A DNA stretch of 13,063 bases, taken from Funneliformis mosseae (taxonomy: Eukaryota; Glomeromycota; Glomeromycetes; Glomerales; Glomeraceae). Position numbers and translations under genes: made by a program. Under the pieces are notes generated by a model. The model ran no database searches, had not been told where the DNA came from, and saw only the letters and a list, made by a program, of their open reading frames with translations. This document shows positions 1-13,063 of the stretch, piece after piece. Every line of letters begins with the position of its first letter. Position 1 is the first letter of the stretch. The stretch spans positions 1-13,063 of the forward strand of contig CAJVPP010002945.1 of assembly GCA_910592005.1 (NCBI GenBank), given 5' to 3'.

Positions 1-7
1 CTAGAAT

Positions 8-26
8 GTCGATCATTTGTCGATCA
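8..26. repeat. Direct repeat GTCGATCA, two copies at 11-bp spacing
   Basis: GTCGATCA occurs at 8-15 and 19-26. The repeat may be the tail of a longer tandem array cut by the window edge; only two units are visible. Confidence 0.35.
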
Positions 27-123
27 ACACTGTATTTAGAAATTCTATATTTGGTAAAATCCCTGACTGTATTAGATATATTCTAATAAAAAATTATTTG
101 TTTAGAATGAATTACTAAAATTT

Positions 124-287
124 CAGATTAACCTAAAATTTTCAGTTTAATTCAGATTTTTTTGATTTAGATTAGATTTATAATCTGAAAAAAATCTGAA
201 CTAAACTGAAAATTTTCAAATTGAATTTTTTGCAATCTGAACCTGAACTGAAATCAATTTGAATTAAAAATTTTTAGATTAATCTAA
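124..287. repeat. Foldback repeat built from TTCAG/CTGAA units
   Basis: Positions 135-149 pair perfectly with 202-216 (15 bp), and after one mismatch 151-163 pair with 188-200 (13 bp), giving a long imperfect hairpin. Outside it, 124-138 match the complement of 272-286 at 13 of 15 positions, so alternative outer pairing is possible. The left half carries TTCAG units and the right half carries the complement CTGAA, including CTGAACCTGAACTGAA at about 236-251. This looks like a MITE-type foldback or an inverted junction of a degenerate short tandem repeat. No clear target-site duplication is visible. Confidence 0.6.
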
Positions 288-717
288 ACCATTTAAAGCT
301 TTAATAAAAATTATATATTTTATATATATTTTATATATATTTTATAAATTCTATATTATAATTTCATATATTTTATAAAAAATAAATTTTAATATAATAA
401 ATATATAAAGAATTTTAAAAGACGTAATAATTATATAAAATGTATAAGAAATTTAAATTTATAATAATTATAATCATATAATAAAATTATATTGCAATAT
501 ATAAATTAATACAAAATTATAAAAATTATTTTTTAATTAGTTTATATTAATTTAAAACTAAAATATATAAATAATAATATAATAAATAATATAATACAAT
601 TCTATATAATTTGTTATAAAATAAAATAATTTTATATATGAAAAATAGATTTACAAATTATTTTAAAATTTTTCATAAATTTTACTTTATTTTTAAAATA
701 AATCTTTTAAAATATAT

Positions 718-802
718 GGGGGTGATTAGTAAAAAAGGAGAAATCTACTTTTTAGTCAAAAGTTTTTTATTAGTTCACTCTGCTAATCATGATCATGTGA
801 AC
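718..802. repeat. Small G-run and palindrome island
   Basis: A GGGGG run at 718-722 begins a patch of mixed composition in otherwise A/T sequence. It contains TGATTAG (723-729) and its complement CTAATCA (783-789), GTTCAC (773-778) with GTGAAC (797-802), and the 10-bp palindrome CATGATCATG (788-797). The nested arms suggest a foldback structure, perhaps a transposon end. No coding sequence is apparent. Confidence 0.3.
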
Positions 803-1742
803 AAAATAGCTTAATAACCAAAATTACTCAAAATTTATAGATTTTTACCTTTTCTATTGACTGCTTCCTATATCTTAATATATTTTATAAATCTTATCGT
901 TATCATCAAATATAATTTTTTAACATTAAAATATTAGCATATTTTTTTTACATAAAAAATTCTTAAAAAAACATCAATAAATATTTAAAAAGTTAATATA
1001 TAAATTTTTTGTTATTCATTATGTATTTAATAATTTTTTGAAAATTTATTAGTATTATTTTATTTTTGAATTAACTATATAAATATATTTATAAAATGTA
1101 TAATAAATTTACAAATTTTAATAATTATTAAATAATATTACATCTATTATTTATCTTAAAATAAAAAAAAACTGCTAAGTTTTTAACCTGAATTAAAAAT
1201 AATTATAAAAAGAATTGTGATAATTATTATAGTATATTTTATATATACTCAAAATTTTTTAAATCATTAATAATTAATTATATAATTTTTAACTAATAAA
1301 ATTCATAACTATGCTAATAATTTTATACATCTTACCATTATATTAAACTTTAAAAAATTTAAATGTTTAAAAATTATAAAGTAATTTTATTTAATTTTTA
1401 ATTATATAATTAGCAATTTGTTTATTGACTTTATATTTTTTACTACATATTTAGATAATTTATCTAATATTCCTTTCTATATATATATATATAATACAAA
1501 TTTTAAATTATAATAAAATTTATTATAAATAAGAACTATTTATTATAATTCTGATCAAGAATATTATAATTTTCTTAAATATACTGTTTTATTATCTTTA
1601 ATATCATTTAATAAAATTTAATTTATAATAAAATTTAAGATAAAAATACATATATAATCAGCTTCTTCTATCATTTTTTGAAATATATATTTCTGTACAA
1701 AAAAGTCAAATTATAATGATATAATCTATTTTATAACAACTT

Positions 1743-1889
1743 TTATACTCTAATACTAATATTAACACTATCTTGATTTATTATTAAATCTTCAGATATA
1801 AAATTTTCTGAATTTTCACTATGATTACTTAAAAGTGATAATTCTTCAACAGGTGAAGGAAAATTTTTATGCAAACTTTTATAATGCAT
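1743..1889 (-). CDS. Short open frame of unknown function, possibly a terminal exon or relic
   Basis: There are 48 codons plus stop, starting MHYKSLHKNF and ending NISIRV. The composition is less A/T-skewed than its surroundings and rich in Ser, Glu and Asn, unlike the Lys/Ile/Phe/Tyr mix of random frames here. The sequence just before the ATG is TTTATTTTAG, a good 3' splice acceptor, so this could be the last exon of a gene whose upstream exons lie at higher coordinates, or part of a broken copy. I found no convincing upstream exon: 1900-2100 gives only short broken frames. I do not recognise the family. Confidence 0.25.
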   Translation of the reverse strand: MHYKSLHKNFPSPVEELSLLSNHSENSENFISEDLIINQDSVNISIRV

Positions 1890-2570
1890 CTAAAATAAAT
1901 TATGTTTAAAAATATTTCAAAAAATCAAAAATCTTTATTTATAACATATAATACTTGATTTATATTAGATTATCTCTTATAATTTTATTTTTATATAAAC
2001 TATAATCTGCTATATATTTCTTATTATAAAACTTTTTTTTACAAATAATTTATTTTATATTCTTATATTTTTTTTTAAAGTTCTAATATATAATAGTTAT
2101 TAATAAAAATTATTTCCTGATATTAATTATTTAGTCTTCAAATTGTATTTTTTACTTTATTATTTCTCTAAGTTAAAGATTTATTTGATTAATTAATAAT
2201 GTATTAGATCATATTATTACAGTTAGTTCTTTAAAATATTTATAAGTGATAAGTAAAGTAATATTTTAAATAGTAAACAGAAGGTTTATTTTAAAATTAG
2301 TTTTAGAAGAGTATCAGTCAATTAACAGTTTATTTAATAATAATAATAATAGAGTACTGTCTAATCAATACTCTGTATTATACAAGTATATTAAGGAAAT
2401 TAAACTAAACTATCTTATTATTACCTATCTGATACATTGCTAAACTAAAAGAAAATGTTCTCTATTTATATAAAATGAAATATATAAAGTTATTAAAGAT
2501 ATAAAAGAAATAAATAAAATATATAAAATAAATATAATATAATAAATTTTATTTTATTACGTCTTGCGTG
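1890..2570. other. AT-rich stretch between the short ORF and the EEP relic
   Basis: No gene is recognisable. A FSNVSD-like fragment on the minus strand near 2440 might continue the EEP-bearing element beyond its SDHN motif, but stops are too dense to follow it. A TAA/TAATAA run lies near 2336-2351. Confidence 0.4.
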
Positions 2571-2599
2571 AATCTCTTATTTTATAATAAGATTTCTAA

Positions 2600-3355
2600 A
2601 ATATGCAATAATAATATTGTGGTCTGATTGATAAATGATTGACTTTGATACTTCACAATAAAGAAGATCTGCAAAGAATCCTGATGAAGTAAAAATATTA
2701 TCTAATCTCTTAGATGTGCGACGTATGATTGAACTATATGAAGGAAAAAAAGTGAGAAGGATATTATCATTGCAACATAATTGTAGATCTATAAAGTTTC
2801 TAAGTGATAGTCTTTACACTAGATCGAACCTTCAGCCAAGATTTTATTGAACTTTAGGCATTCATAGTACTTATCAATGTCTATATTGAGATTTCCTATT
2901 AAGATTACATGATATTATTGTTTATTGCATTCATCAAGTATGTTAAGAATCTGTTTTTAGAGGATTCATTGATCATGTCTATTTTTAGAGTCCTTAATAT
3001 TGACATGTATATAGTAACTGATTATTCTAATTTTGGTATATTCTTTTAAATATAAGTTGATATAAAGTAGTCTTGGATCTGATATAAAGGATAATGCAAT
3101 ATATTTATCCTATTTTTTAGAGATTAAGAGGCTAACTCTTGCATAAGGTTATAATAAATCAGGTTAACTCCAAAAAGTGGTAAAGTGTGGATTCTGTTTG
3201 TATTTGTAAAATATAGGTGATTTGTGATGTATTTTAATAAGGCTAATAAAATCTACCTTATTATTTATGAAATATTCTATGATTTAAAAGGATTTAATTA
3301 GATCTGTGAAATCATTGATTTCTTTAATATTATGGGTAATAAAAGTAATTATGTC
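2600..3355 (-). other. Remnant EEP (AP-endonuclease-like) domain within the pseudogene
   Basis: The minus strand shows the EEP motifs in order: an opening THN motif (FITHNIKEIND, near 3350-3318), a second-strand NNKVDFISL segment, the SLLISKK-then-DKY segment, the YINLYLKE and RIISYYIHVN strands, ILIGNLNID at about 2902-2876 (the usual GDFN position), KRLDNIF at about 2711-2691, and SDHN at 2627-2616. The length of about 250 codons matches a complete EEP domain. Stops interrupt it repeatedly and a frame change occurs near 2730. The Asp of the GD(F/L)N motif is Asn here, which would remove a metal/catalytic residue, so the copy would be inactive even without the stops. Confidence 0.7.
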
Positions 3356-3869
3356 TTCTTTGATTATATTTTTTGTTAAATTATTATCTAAATGTGAAAA
3401 GTTTTTATCAATTTGATCAATATTGTTTTATCTATTTCATGAAATTGAACAATTTAGTTATTTAAGAAAATGTCAATGTTACTGTTAAAAACTAAAGTAT
3501 TCTAATTATTAGTAGGAATACTATTTATCTGTGATTTGCCTGGTGTGAAGTATATTATAAATGACAAGCTATATAGCTGTTACTATTAGTGAATGCAAGG
3601 AATTGAGAATCTAATTTGGCTAAATAAGATTTAACCAAGTTCAATTCTTGGAGTTTAGATAAAATTAATTTTAACAAACTGGAATTGTTATTGTTGTTAT
3701 TATACATTGTTGTGTTTGACAAACTACTCAAAGAAGAAGAACTAGCATCTTTTTTATTCAAGGTGTTAGAGTGGGAGGATTGATTTTTAATTTTGTAATT
3801 TCCAAAAGAATTCCTATAGAAAATGTTTACTGGTAATTGAAGTGCTTCTTGTTGATTATATTGTCTGTT

Positions 3870-4500
3870 GAGAATTATAGGTCTGCCATCCAATTTATAT
3901 CCATTATGTAAAATTCATTGTGAACAGGCAGAGTTCATATTCTCTTCAGATGCAAAAGTGGCATAAGCGATATTATTGTGAAAATAACACAATTTTGTAT
4001 TGAATGTCCTTAATGTGCAAAAGGCTTTTACAGGTGAAGTTTTGTTTTTGAAACCTTTAAAACTATTTATTTCTATATTTTAGTTTCTCCATTGGTGTGT
4101 CAATATAGACGTATCTAATAATATGCCTATTTATATTATATGTTCAGGCTGCATTGAGTTGATGAAGTTTTCTAAGTTTTTTAAAAAAAAACAATAATGT
4201 CATGTGTAAAGTCATATCTGTTTCTATATTGATTTACAATGAAAATAATTGATTTTAAAATATATGAGGACTCTATTTATGTGATTTTGTGTAATGTTAC
4301 TAGGAACAGATTTAAGTTTATAAATGGGGTTGTTATAGTGTTGAATGTTAAGTGAAACTTCATTAATCAAATTAAAAGGAAGTTCAGAATGATTGATTTA
4401 GGCATCATTTATTGCATCTGATAATAATTTTTTATTATTAAATTCTATGAAAATATTAGCATTGTCATTATGAAATTTCCAATCTATGTTAACAAAATCT
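3870..4500 (-). other. RRM-like segments within the pseudogene
   Basis: Two stretches resemble RNA-recognition folds. The first contains NANIFIEFNNKKLLSDAIND and then LKSVPSNITQNHINRVLIYF, which looks like a beta-alpha start of an RRM. The second reads VKAFCTLRTFNTKLCYF, then NIAYATFASEENMNSAC (an RNP1-like strand plus helix), then GYKLDGRPI, the usual strand-4 region. Stops separate them. Such domains occur in the ORF1 proteins of some non-LTR retroelements and in ordinary RNA-binding proteins. The assignment rests on pattern only. Confidence 0.45.
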
Positions 4501-5429
4501 GGTTTTTGAAAAAAAAAAGAGAAATGAAGTCCAATTTCTCTATCCTATTATCTTATGGTATGGTAAAAGCTAGGAGCGATGTGAAAACGTTTTTTCTATT
4601 ATTAGGTTTAGTCACATGAGAAGTGTTTTTCATTATGTGTTATAGAGTATTCTTGTGTAACTTATAGTTTTGTGTAATATTATTATTTGAGTTGTGTAAG
4701 AATGCGTCGATGTTGTTATTGATAAGATCTGCAGACGTGTAAATATTTTGTTTAGGTTGTTTTGTGACTGACGCGTAAGATTTTTTTTTATCCAGTTTGT
4801 TTTGATTTGATTATTAGACGAAGAATGTTGTGTATTAGATGTTAATGAAAAAGAAGGAAAATTAATATGTTATGTATTATTTGTATCTATTAGCATATCA
4901 TCATCATTTAGTGTATCCATTTGTAAAGAGATTTCCTCATCATCTTGAAGCGAAATAATATCCTCAGGTTCATTGTATGAAAGAGTCGTTTCAATAGTAT
5001 TTGAAATAATATCTTTAGTAATGTTAGTTTTATGATCACTTGCTCCAGTTTCATGTAAGTTGTAGACACAAGATCTCGTTAGATTGTCAATAAAGTTATT
5101 GTTGAGGAAGATTTCTTGTATAATGTGTTCTGCTGAAAAAACTTTCAAGTATTCTTCGTTTAATTTTCTGACAAGCTAGAAAACTTCTGGTGTTTCATAT
5201 GAAAGAAATTCTGCAATAGCAAAATCCCATTTTTTGAGTTCAGGTATAATATAAGACTTTAATTTTTGGAAGTTCAAAACTTCTTGAATAAAAAGATTTT
5301 TGAAAATATCAAGAGTCATGTTATATAGTTAAAGTTTTAATAAAAATAAGAGTTTTCTTTGAAAAATGAAATTTTTGTTTTTTCTAAATTTTTTGGGTAT
5401 TTCATATTCATCACATGTTATTTATTATA

Positions 5430-5715
5430 TTTATAATTTTGGCTAAATTTATAATGCCAGCTAAAATGTCTTTTTTGAAAGGTTATGTAATGTTATGCAA
5501 TTCCAAGAAAGAAATTTTAATTTTTGGCAAAATTCAAATTGGGTATGCGAACCTCCAAAAAAGGAAATTTGTAACACCGGTGATCAGTGATGTGCACTTG
5601 GAAGATTGGAAGCACTATTGGAAACACTTTTGAAAGGGTTTCTCTAATAAATTCATTTGGATTGTAAAATTTTATACTATTGGAACCATAAAATGCACAA
5701 CCGGTGATCAATAGC
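5430..5715. repeat. GC-richer intergenic island with repeated ACCGGTGATCA motif
   Basis: This block between SEC18 and the pseudogene has visibly higher G+C than both flanks. ACCGGTGATCA occurs at 5576-5586 and 5700-5710 (same strand, 124 bp apart), and ACTATTGGAA at 5614-5623 and 5676-5685 (62 bp apart). TGTGCA (5591-5596) and TGCACA (5694-5699) form an inverted pair inside the outer repeats. Open frames of 66-72 codons exist on both strands, but they overlap each other and neither shows protein-like features. The block may be a dispersed non-autonomous repeat, or the promoter of the downstream pseudogene. That it is dispersed is only an impression. Confidence 0.5.
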
Positions 5716-5758
5716 AAACCTCTATTAAAAAAAAATTCTTATAATATTTGAAAACAAT

Positions 5759-5764
5759 TTTATT
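5759..5764 (-). promoter_or_regulatory. Probable SEC18 polyadenylation signal
   Basis: An AATAAA hexamer reads on the minus strand about 50 nt past the SEC18 stop codon, inside an A/T-rich 3' flank. The position suits a poly(A) signal, but AATAAA is common by chance at this base composition. Confidence 0.4.
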
Positions 5765-5813
5765 TTGAAAAGGATAATATTATATAACTAATTTAAATAA
5801 ACAAAAATTTAAA

Positions 5814-9466
<3,653 letters not shown>

Positions 9467-9700
9467 GTTAATCCAACGTATTGATTTCTTTTATTTATTA
9501 CTCTCCAATTCGGTCGAAAATATCAATTCCTTATTAGTTTAATTAATCGTATATTATGCTGGTTGAATTTTTTTATTTCTACTATTGAAAAGAGTCCCGT
9601 TTGATACAAAGCATCGTGATTAAAAAAATTCAAGCCCTAGATGATTGGCAATCAGGGAATTACATGGTTAATATTTATATTTAAAATTCAAATTACAAAT
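9467..9700 (-). promoter_or_regulatory. SEC18 5' flank and probable core promoter/5' UTR
   Basis: This stretch upstream of the start codon is less A/T-rich than the desert beyond it, as expected for a 5' UTR and promoter. An in-frame stop at 9491-9493 bounds the open frame. A pyrimidine/purine-biased stretch lies at about 9480-9505. An imperfect hairpin at 9635-9657 has arms CCCT-GAT and ATC-AGGG (one bulged A) around an 8-nt loop. I cannot name a transcription factor site or confirm a TATA element against this background. A 5' UTR intron cannot be excluded. Confidence 0.35.
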
Positions 9701-12700
9701 ATTAATAAAAATATAATTATTTAACAAATAAATAATTCAAATACATATTATAATGCTTATTTTTAAATAAAAATATTAAGCTTAATTGGTGATATTTTCT
9801 TTTAATAAATGCAATATTCTTTTTACCAAAGTAAGAATTTTTATTAAATATAAATAGTATTTTTTAAAATTAATTCTAACACTATAATGAAGTAACTAAT
9901 AAATTATTAAATAAATTCAAATAAACTCACCTATATATTTTTAGAAACTGTAATACTTGAATTTCTAAAAATTAATATTGCATACTTTCAACTATCAATA
10001 TATATTTGGACATTAATGATGATATAAAACAAACTTAACTTTTTATTACTAGTTTGATAGAAACTGAAAAATTATATATTATTAATATTATAATAAATAT
10101 ATTTTTAAAGACATTAACTTTATTTTTTGTTATATCAATAGAGTTATAATTCAAAATTTAAAAGAAATAATTATTCATTTAGAATATTTATTATTAGTAT
10201 ACATAAAAAAATTTTTACCTGTGCTTATATAGATAATAAATTAAAAATTTTTTTAAATATAATGATATTATTATTATTAAAAAAATATTAATAGTTTGCT
10301 GAATGATTAGAATTTTATTAAATATATTTATTAATCTCTATAATAATATACTTTAATTTAGTAATGTAAATATTATTGAGATTAGTAATCTTATACAGTT
10401 TCCTTTAATTATTAATTTACTAGTATAGTTTACCTTAATATAATAAATTTTGATATAATGAACTATATGATAATTAAACAATTAAATATATCAAATTTTT
10501 CTTTTTATAATAAAGTAATCAATTAAATTCTTCAAATTCTTCACTAACTTGCTATAACAAAATTAAAATGTAGAATAGCTACTTCACTATATTAAGAATA
10601 GACTATATTTTATGTAGCTAACTGATCTTTATTTTACTTTTTATTTTAAAAATACTTTAATATTAAAATAATAATATTATTCAAAATTTATTTATATATT
10701 AATAAATATGTTATTTAATATTATTTATATTATAAAATTTAAGAAGATAATTTAACAGATTAATAGAAAATATAGAATCTCTAACTTATTTTTAAAAATA
10801 AATTTATAATTTTACAAATTATTAATTTTAATTTTGTGAATTTTAGTTTAATAGAATTTCTTATTTTTTAATTATATATTTAAATTAAAGAAATTAAAGA
10901 CAAATCTTTTATTATCTATTTATTTCTAATTTAATAATTATATTATATCTAATAATTTTTTTATTAACTATATTATATATAATAATATAATAAGTAGAAT
11001 GATTAATGTAAACTTTATAAAAACTTACATTTAAATTACATTTTTTTATTAAAGATCTATAGTTGACATATATATTTATACTTATATCTATTATTTTAAA
11101 ATTAATGAGAGTAATTGATATTATATATAGTTTAATTATAAAATTATTTTACTTTTATAATTTAATAAACTTAAGGTCTAATCTTATCAAAAGTTTTTCT
11201 GATATTAAATAAATATTTTTTTATTTGATTAAATTTATATTATACTTAATCAATATTTTATCTAGAATAATATTAAAATATATTATCTTGAGATCTACCT
11301 TTATAATTGATTAAATATTATCTTAAAATATCAAATATTAATCATCATTTATGATATTAATCCTTATTATTTTCATAAATATTATTCTATTATGTTATTA
11401 TTTCATATTTTTAAAAAAAATAATTAAATGATATAGTGTAAAATCTCTATAATAAAAACTTAAAAAAATATTAATAAAATTTAATCTACTGATTGGATTT
11501 TAATCAAATAAAAAAAATGATTTATATTTATAAAAATGAATCAATTTATAAAAAAAAATTTTTTTTCAAATTTATAAATTATGTAAGCATTTTATAATAT
11601 ATATAAAATTCAATAAAAAACTAGAATTAAAAATTATATAAAATAATTTATTTTATTTTATTTTATTATTTTATTATAAATTGCATCAAATATATGATGA
11701 TAAAACATATTTTTTAACTGCAATTCTACCATTTTATAGTATTACCTTTTTTATAAATATTCATAAATTAGCATAATTTTTATGCATATTTTTAAATTGT
11801 AATTAAAGAAACTGAATCTAATACTTTAAAAAAATTTATTATAATTCAATCTATATGTAATTGCAATATTCTTATACAGTTCCTGATGAAAAGAATGGCA
11901 GAAAGTTTTTTTTGAATAATAAAAGTTTTTAATAAATAACTTTCAAAATTTTTTATTATCAAATGCTTTTGATTAAGGAATTATACACTCAAAAAATCAA
12001 ATTATAAAAGTATTCTCCTTCTTTGTCAATCTGAATTTAAATACAAGTTAAAATACTAAAAAATTAGAAAGTAAGCCTTTCTTCTTATTAATTTAACTTC
12101 ATGGTTTCTATTTCCTACTTCTTTAGTTAGAATATATTATTTCTATTGTAAAACATTTAGCTAAACATTTTTTTATTAGTGAGTGAAGCTTATTAACATA
12201 ATAAAATGTTTTGTAATCTTAATTTTAATAATCAAATACTCAAATTTGATCTTATTTCACAATTGCAAAAATTTTTTCATATTAAAATATGTATTGCGGA
12301 CTTCAAATAATATACATAGCATTTGAACTAGTAATACATATAAAATACTATGTAATTATTTATACAAATCCTTACAAAAAATGTTAATTATATAATAAAA
12401 GATTGCATCGCTATTCTTTTCACTAGAAACTATATATTTTTTTTACTAAATCCTAATACATCTTTATATAATTTAATTTACAATAATATTTAAGTTAAAA
12501 TATATGCGACTTTACTAAACTATACTAATAGTATCTAATACCAGTGGTAACTAACATCAGTATTTTTTAAAAAAAAAATTATAGCATTTCAACATCATAT
12601 TTTAAAAAATTAAAATTTACAAAATTTACTGATATTATATGTATTTATGTACAAAAATTTTTTTTTAATTATCTGAAGTATAGCAAAAAATTTTATACTT

Positions 12701-13063
12701 CTGTATTATAGCCTAATTGATGAATGAAATTTGTAAATTTTGTTTATTGTTAATTTTATGTTCATTTCCTAGTATATATTTGATTATAAATGCTAAAAAT
12801 GCTTTTTAAAAAAGAAACACATTTGAATTTTGCTAAAAAGTTCAAAAAAAAATATAAAATCTATTAGTATATACATTTTTCATTATAATGAATATTCTTG
12901 CATACTCTTTATAAATGCAATATTTTATTTACATTTCTTTTATTTTTACTACCCTAAGTTAGTTACCGGGGGGGACAAAAATATTACACAGCTTAAAAAT
13001 AAAAATTTAAATAAATTTTTTATAAGTTATTAGCCATGTGATTTTTATACCGAATAGGTTAGC
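9701..13063. other. AT-rich gene desert upstream of SEC18
   Basis: About 3.3 kb consists almost wholly of A and T, with stops in every frame. I see no exon-like composition, no tRNA-like GC-rich fold and no coding relic. Minor structures: an 11-bp perfect inverted repeat with a 14-nt loop (9937-9947 with 9962-9972), a 10-bp inverted pair at 12546-12555 and 12958-12967, and a G7 run beginning at 12968. A 67-codon Lys/Ile/Tyr/Phe-rich frame on the plus strand at 12830-13033 looks like chance. Confidence 0.6.
12546..12967. repeat. Possible terminal inverted repeats GGTAACTAAC / GTTAGTTACC
   Basis: GGTAACTAAC at 12546-12555 is exactly complementary to GTTAGTTACC at 12958-12967. Both sit in slightly GC-richer patches within an A/T desert and bound a 422-bp A/T interval, which would suit a MITE. 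No target-site duplication or family match is visible, and a 10-bp pair could arise by chance. Confidence 0.25.

Larger units (their letters stand above)
1..1742. other. AT-rich non-coding left flank
   Basis: Apart from the repeats at 8-26, 124-287 and 718-802, this is A/T sequence with very few G or C bases, a TA dinucleotide run near 1477-1492 and homopolymer A and T tracts. Frequent stops in all frames leave no credible gene. Confidence 0.6.
2570..5319 (-). pseudogene. Decayed RRM-like plus EEP endonuclease gene, possibly a non-LTR retroelement remnant
   Basis: A reading frame can be followed across about 2.7 kb only by changing frame several times and passing many stops, so this is a relic. 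It starts at ATG 5319-5317 (MTLDIFKNLF...), with 150 codons to a stop at 4870 and one internal TAG at 5178-5176. A frameshift at the A/T run 4781-4789 leads to KKSYASVTK and an Asn-rich linker. RRM-like segments follow (about 4500-3870), then a better preserved 112-residue frame (3893-3555) beginning DGRPIILNRQ with Ser/Asn-rich and leucine-rich stretches. The EEP domain lies at about 3355-2600. I see no reverse transcriptase, RNase H or Cys/His zinc knuckle. It could be a truncated LINE-type element or a lineage-specific RRM-EEP gene family member. It sits 494 bp downstream of SEC18 on the same strand. Confidence 0.75.

Noticed and set aside
1477..1492. TA dinucleotide run
   Set aside because: Ordinary microsatellite-scale simple sequence, unremarkable in a genome this A/T-rich.
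5542..5553. GGTTCGCATACC on the minus strand, resembling a pol III box B
   Set aside because: No matching box A at a suitable upstream distance and no tRNA-like fold, so a tRNA gene or tRNA-derived SINE is not supported.
5415..5717. Overlapping open frames of 72 (plus) and 66 (minus) codons
   Set aside because: They occupy the same repeat island on opposite strands, contain no motif or splice context I recognise, and are explained by the island's lower A/T content.
9937..9972. 11-bp perfect inverted repeat as a possible transcription terminator
   Set aside because: The arms are nearly all A/T, the genome is eukaryotic, and such hairpins are expected by chance in A/T-rich DNA.
12830..13033. 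67-codon plus-strand open frame
   Set aside because: Lys/Asn/Ile/Tyr/Phe-dominated composition typical of chance frames in A/T sequence, with no motif.

Overview
The window comes from a very AT-rich eukaryotic nuclear genome, most likely a fungus. The evidence is one intron-rich gene with short GT-AG introns (63-173 nt), coding islands set in long stretches of A/T with almost no open frames, and a fungal-type Sec18 protein. The base composition, the intron density and a decayed RRM-plus-endonuclease reading frame of a kind I associate with arbuscular mycorrhizal fungi point to Glomeromycotina (Rhizophagus or a relative). The lineage call is an inference and was not checked by search.

Layout. 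Positions 1-1742 are non-coding AT-rich DNA with a foldback repeat near the left edge (124-287) and a small G-run/palindrome island (718-802). Positions 1743-1889 hold a short minus-strand open frame of unknown nature. Positions 2570-5319 on the minus strand are a heavily decayed gene: an N-terminal conserved-looking segment, a Ser/Asn-rich linker, RRM-like segments, then an endonuclease/exonuclease/phosphatase (EEP) domain. It is broken by many stops and frameshifts, and I see no reverse transcriptase. Positions 5430-5715 form a GC-richer island with repeated ACCGGTGATCA and ACTATTGGAA motifs. Positions 5814-9466 on the minus strand hold the one intact gene, SEC18/NSF. I rebuilt it as 15 exons and 14 introns giving a 767-residue protein with every junction in frame. 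Positions 9467-13063 are its 5' flank followed by an AT-rich gene desert.

SEC18 encodes the hexameric AAA+ ATPase that disassembles SNARE complexes after membrane fusion. Its N-domain, D1 and D2 are all complete, so it should be functional. The pseudogene lies downstream on the same strand and is not expected to work with it. No tRNA, rRNA, CRISPR array or bacterial-type feature was recognised.
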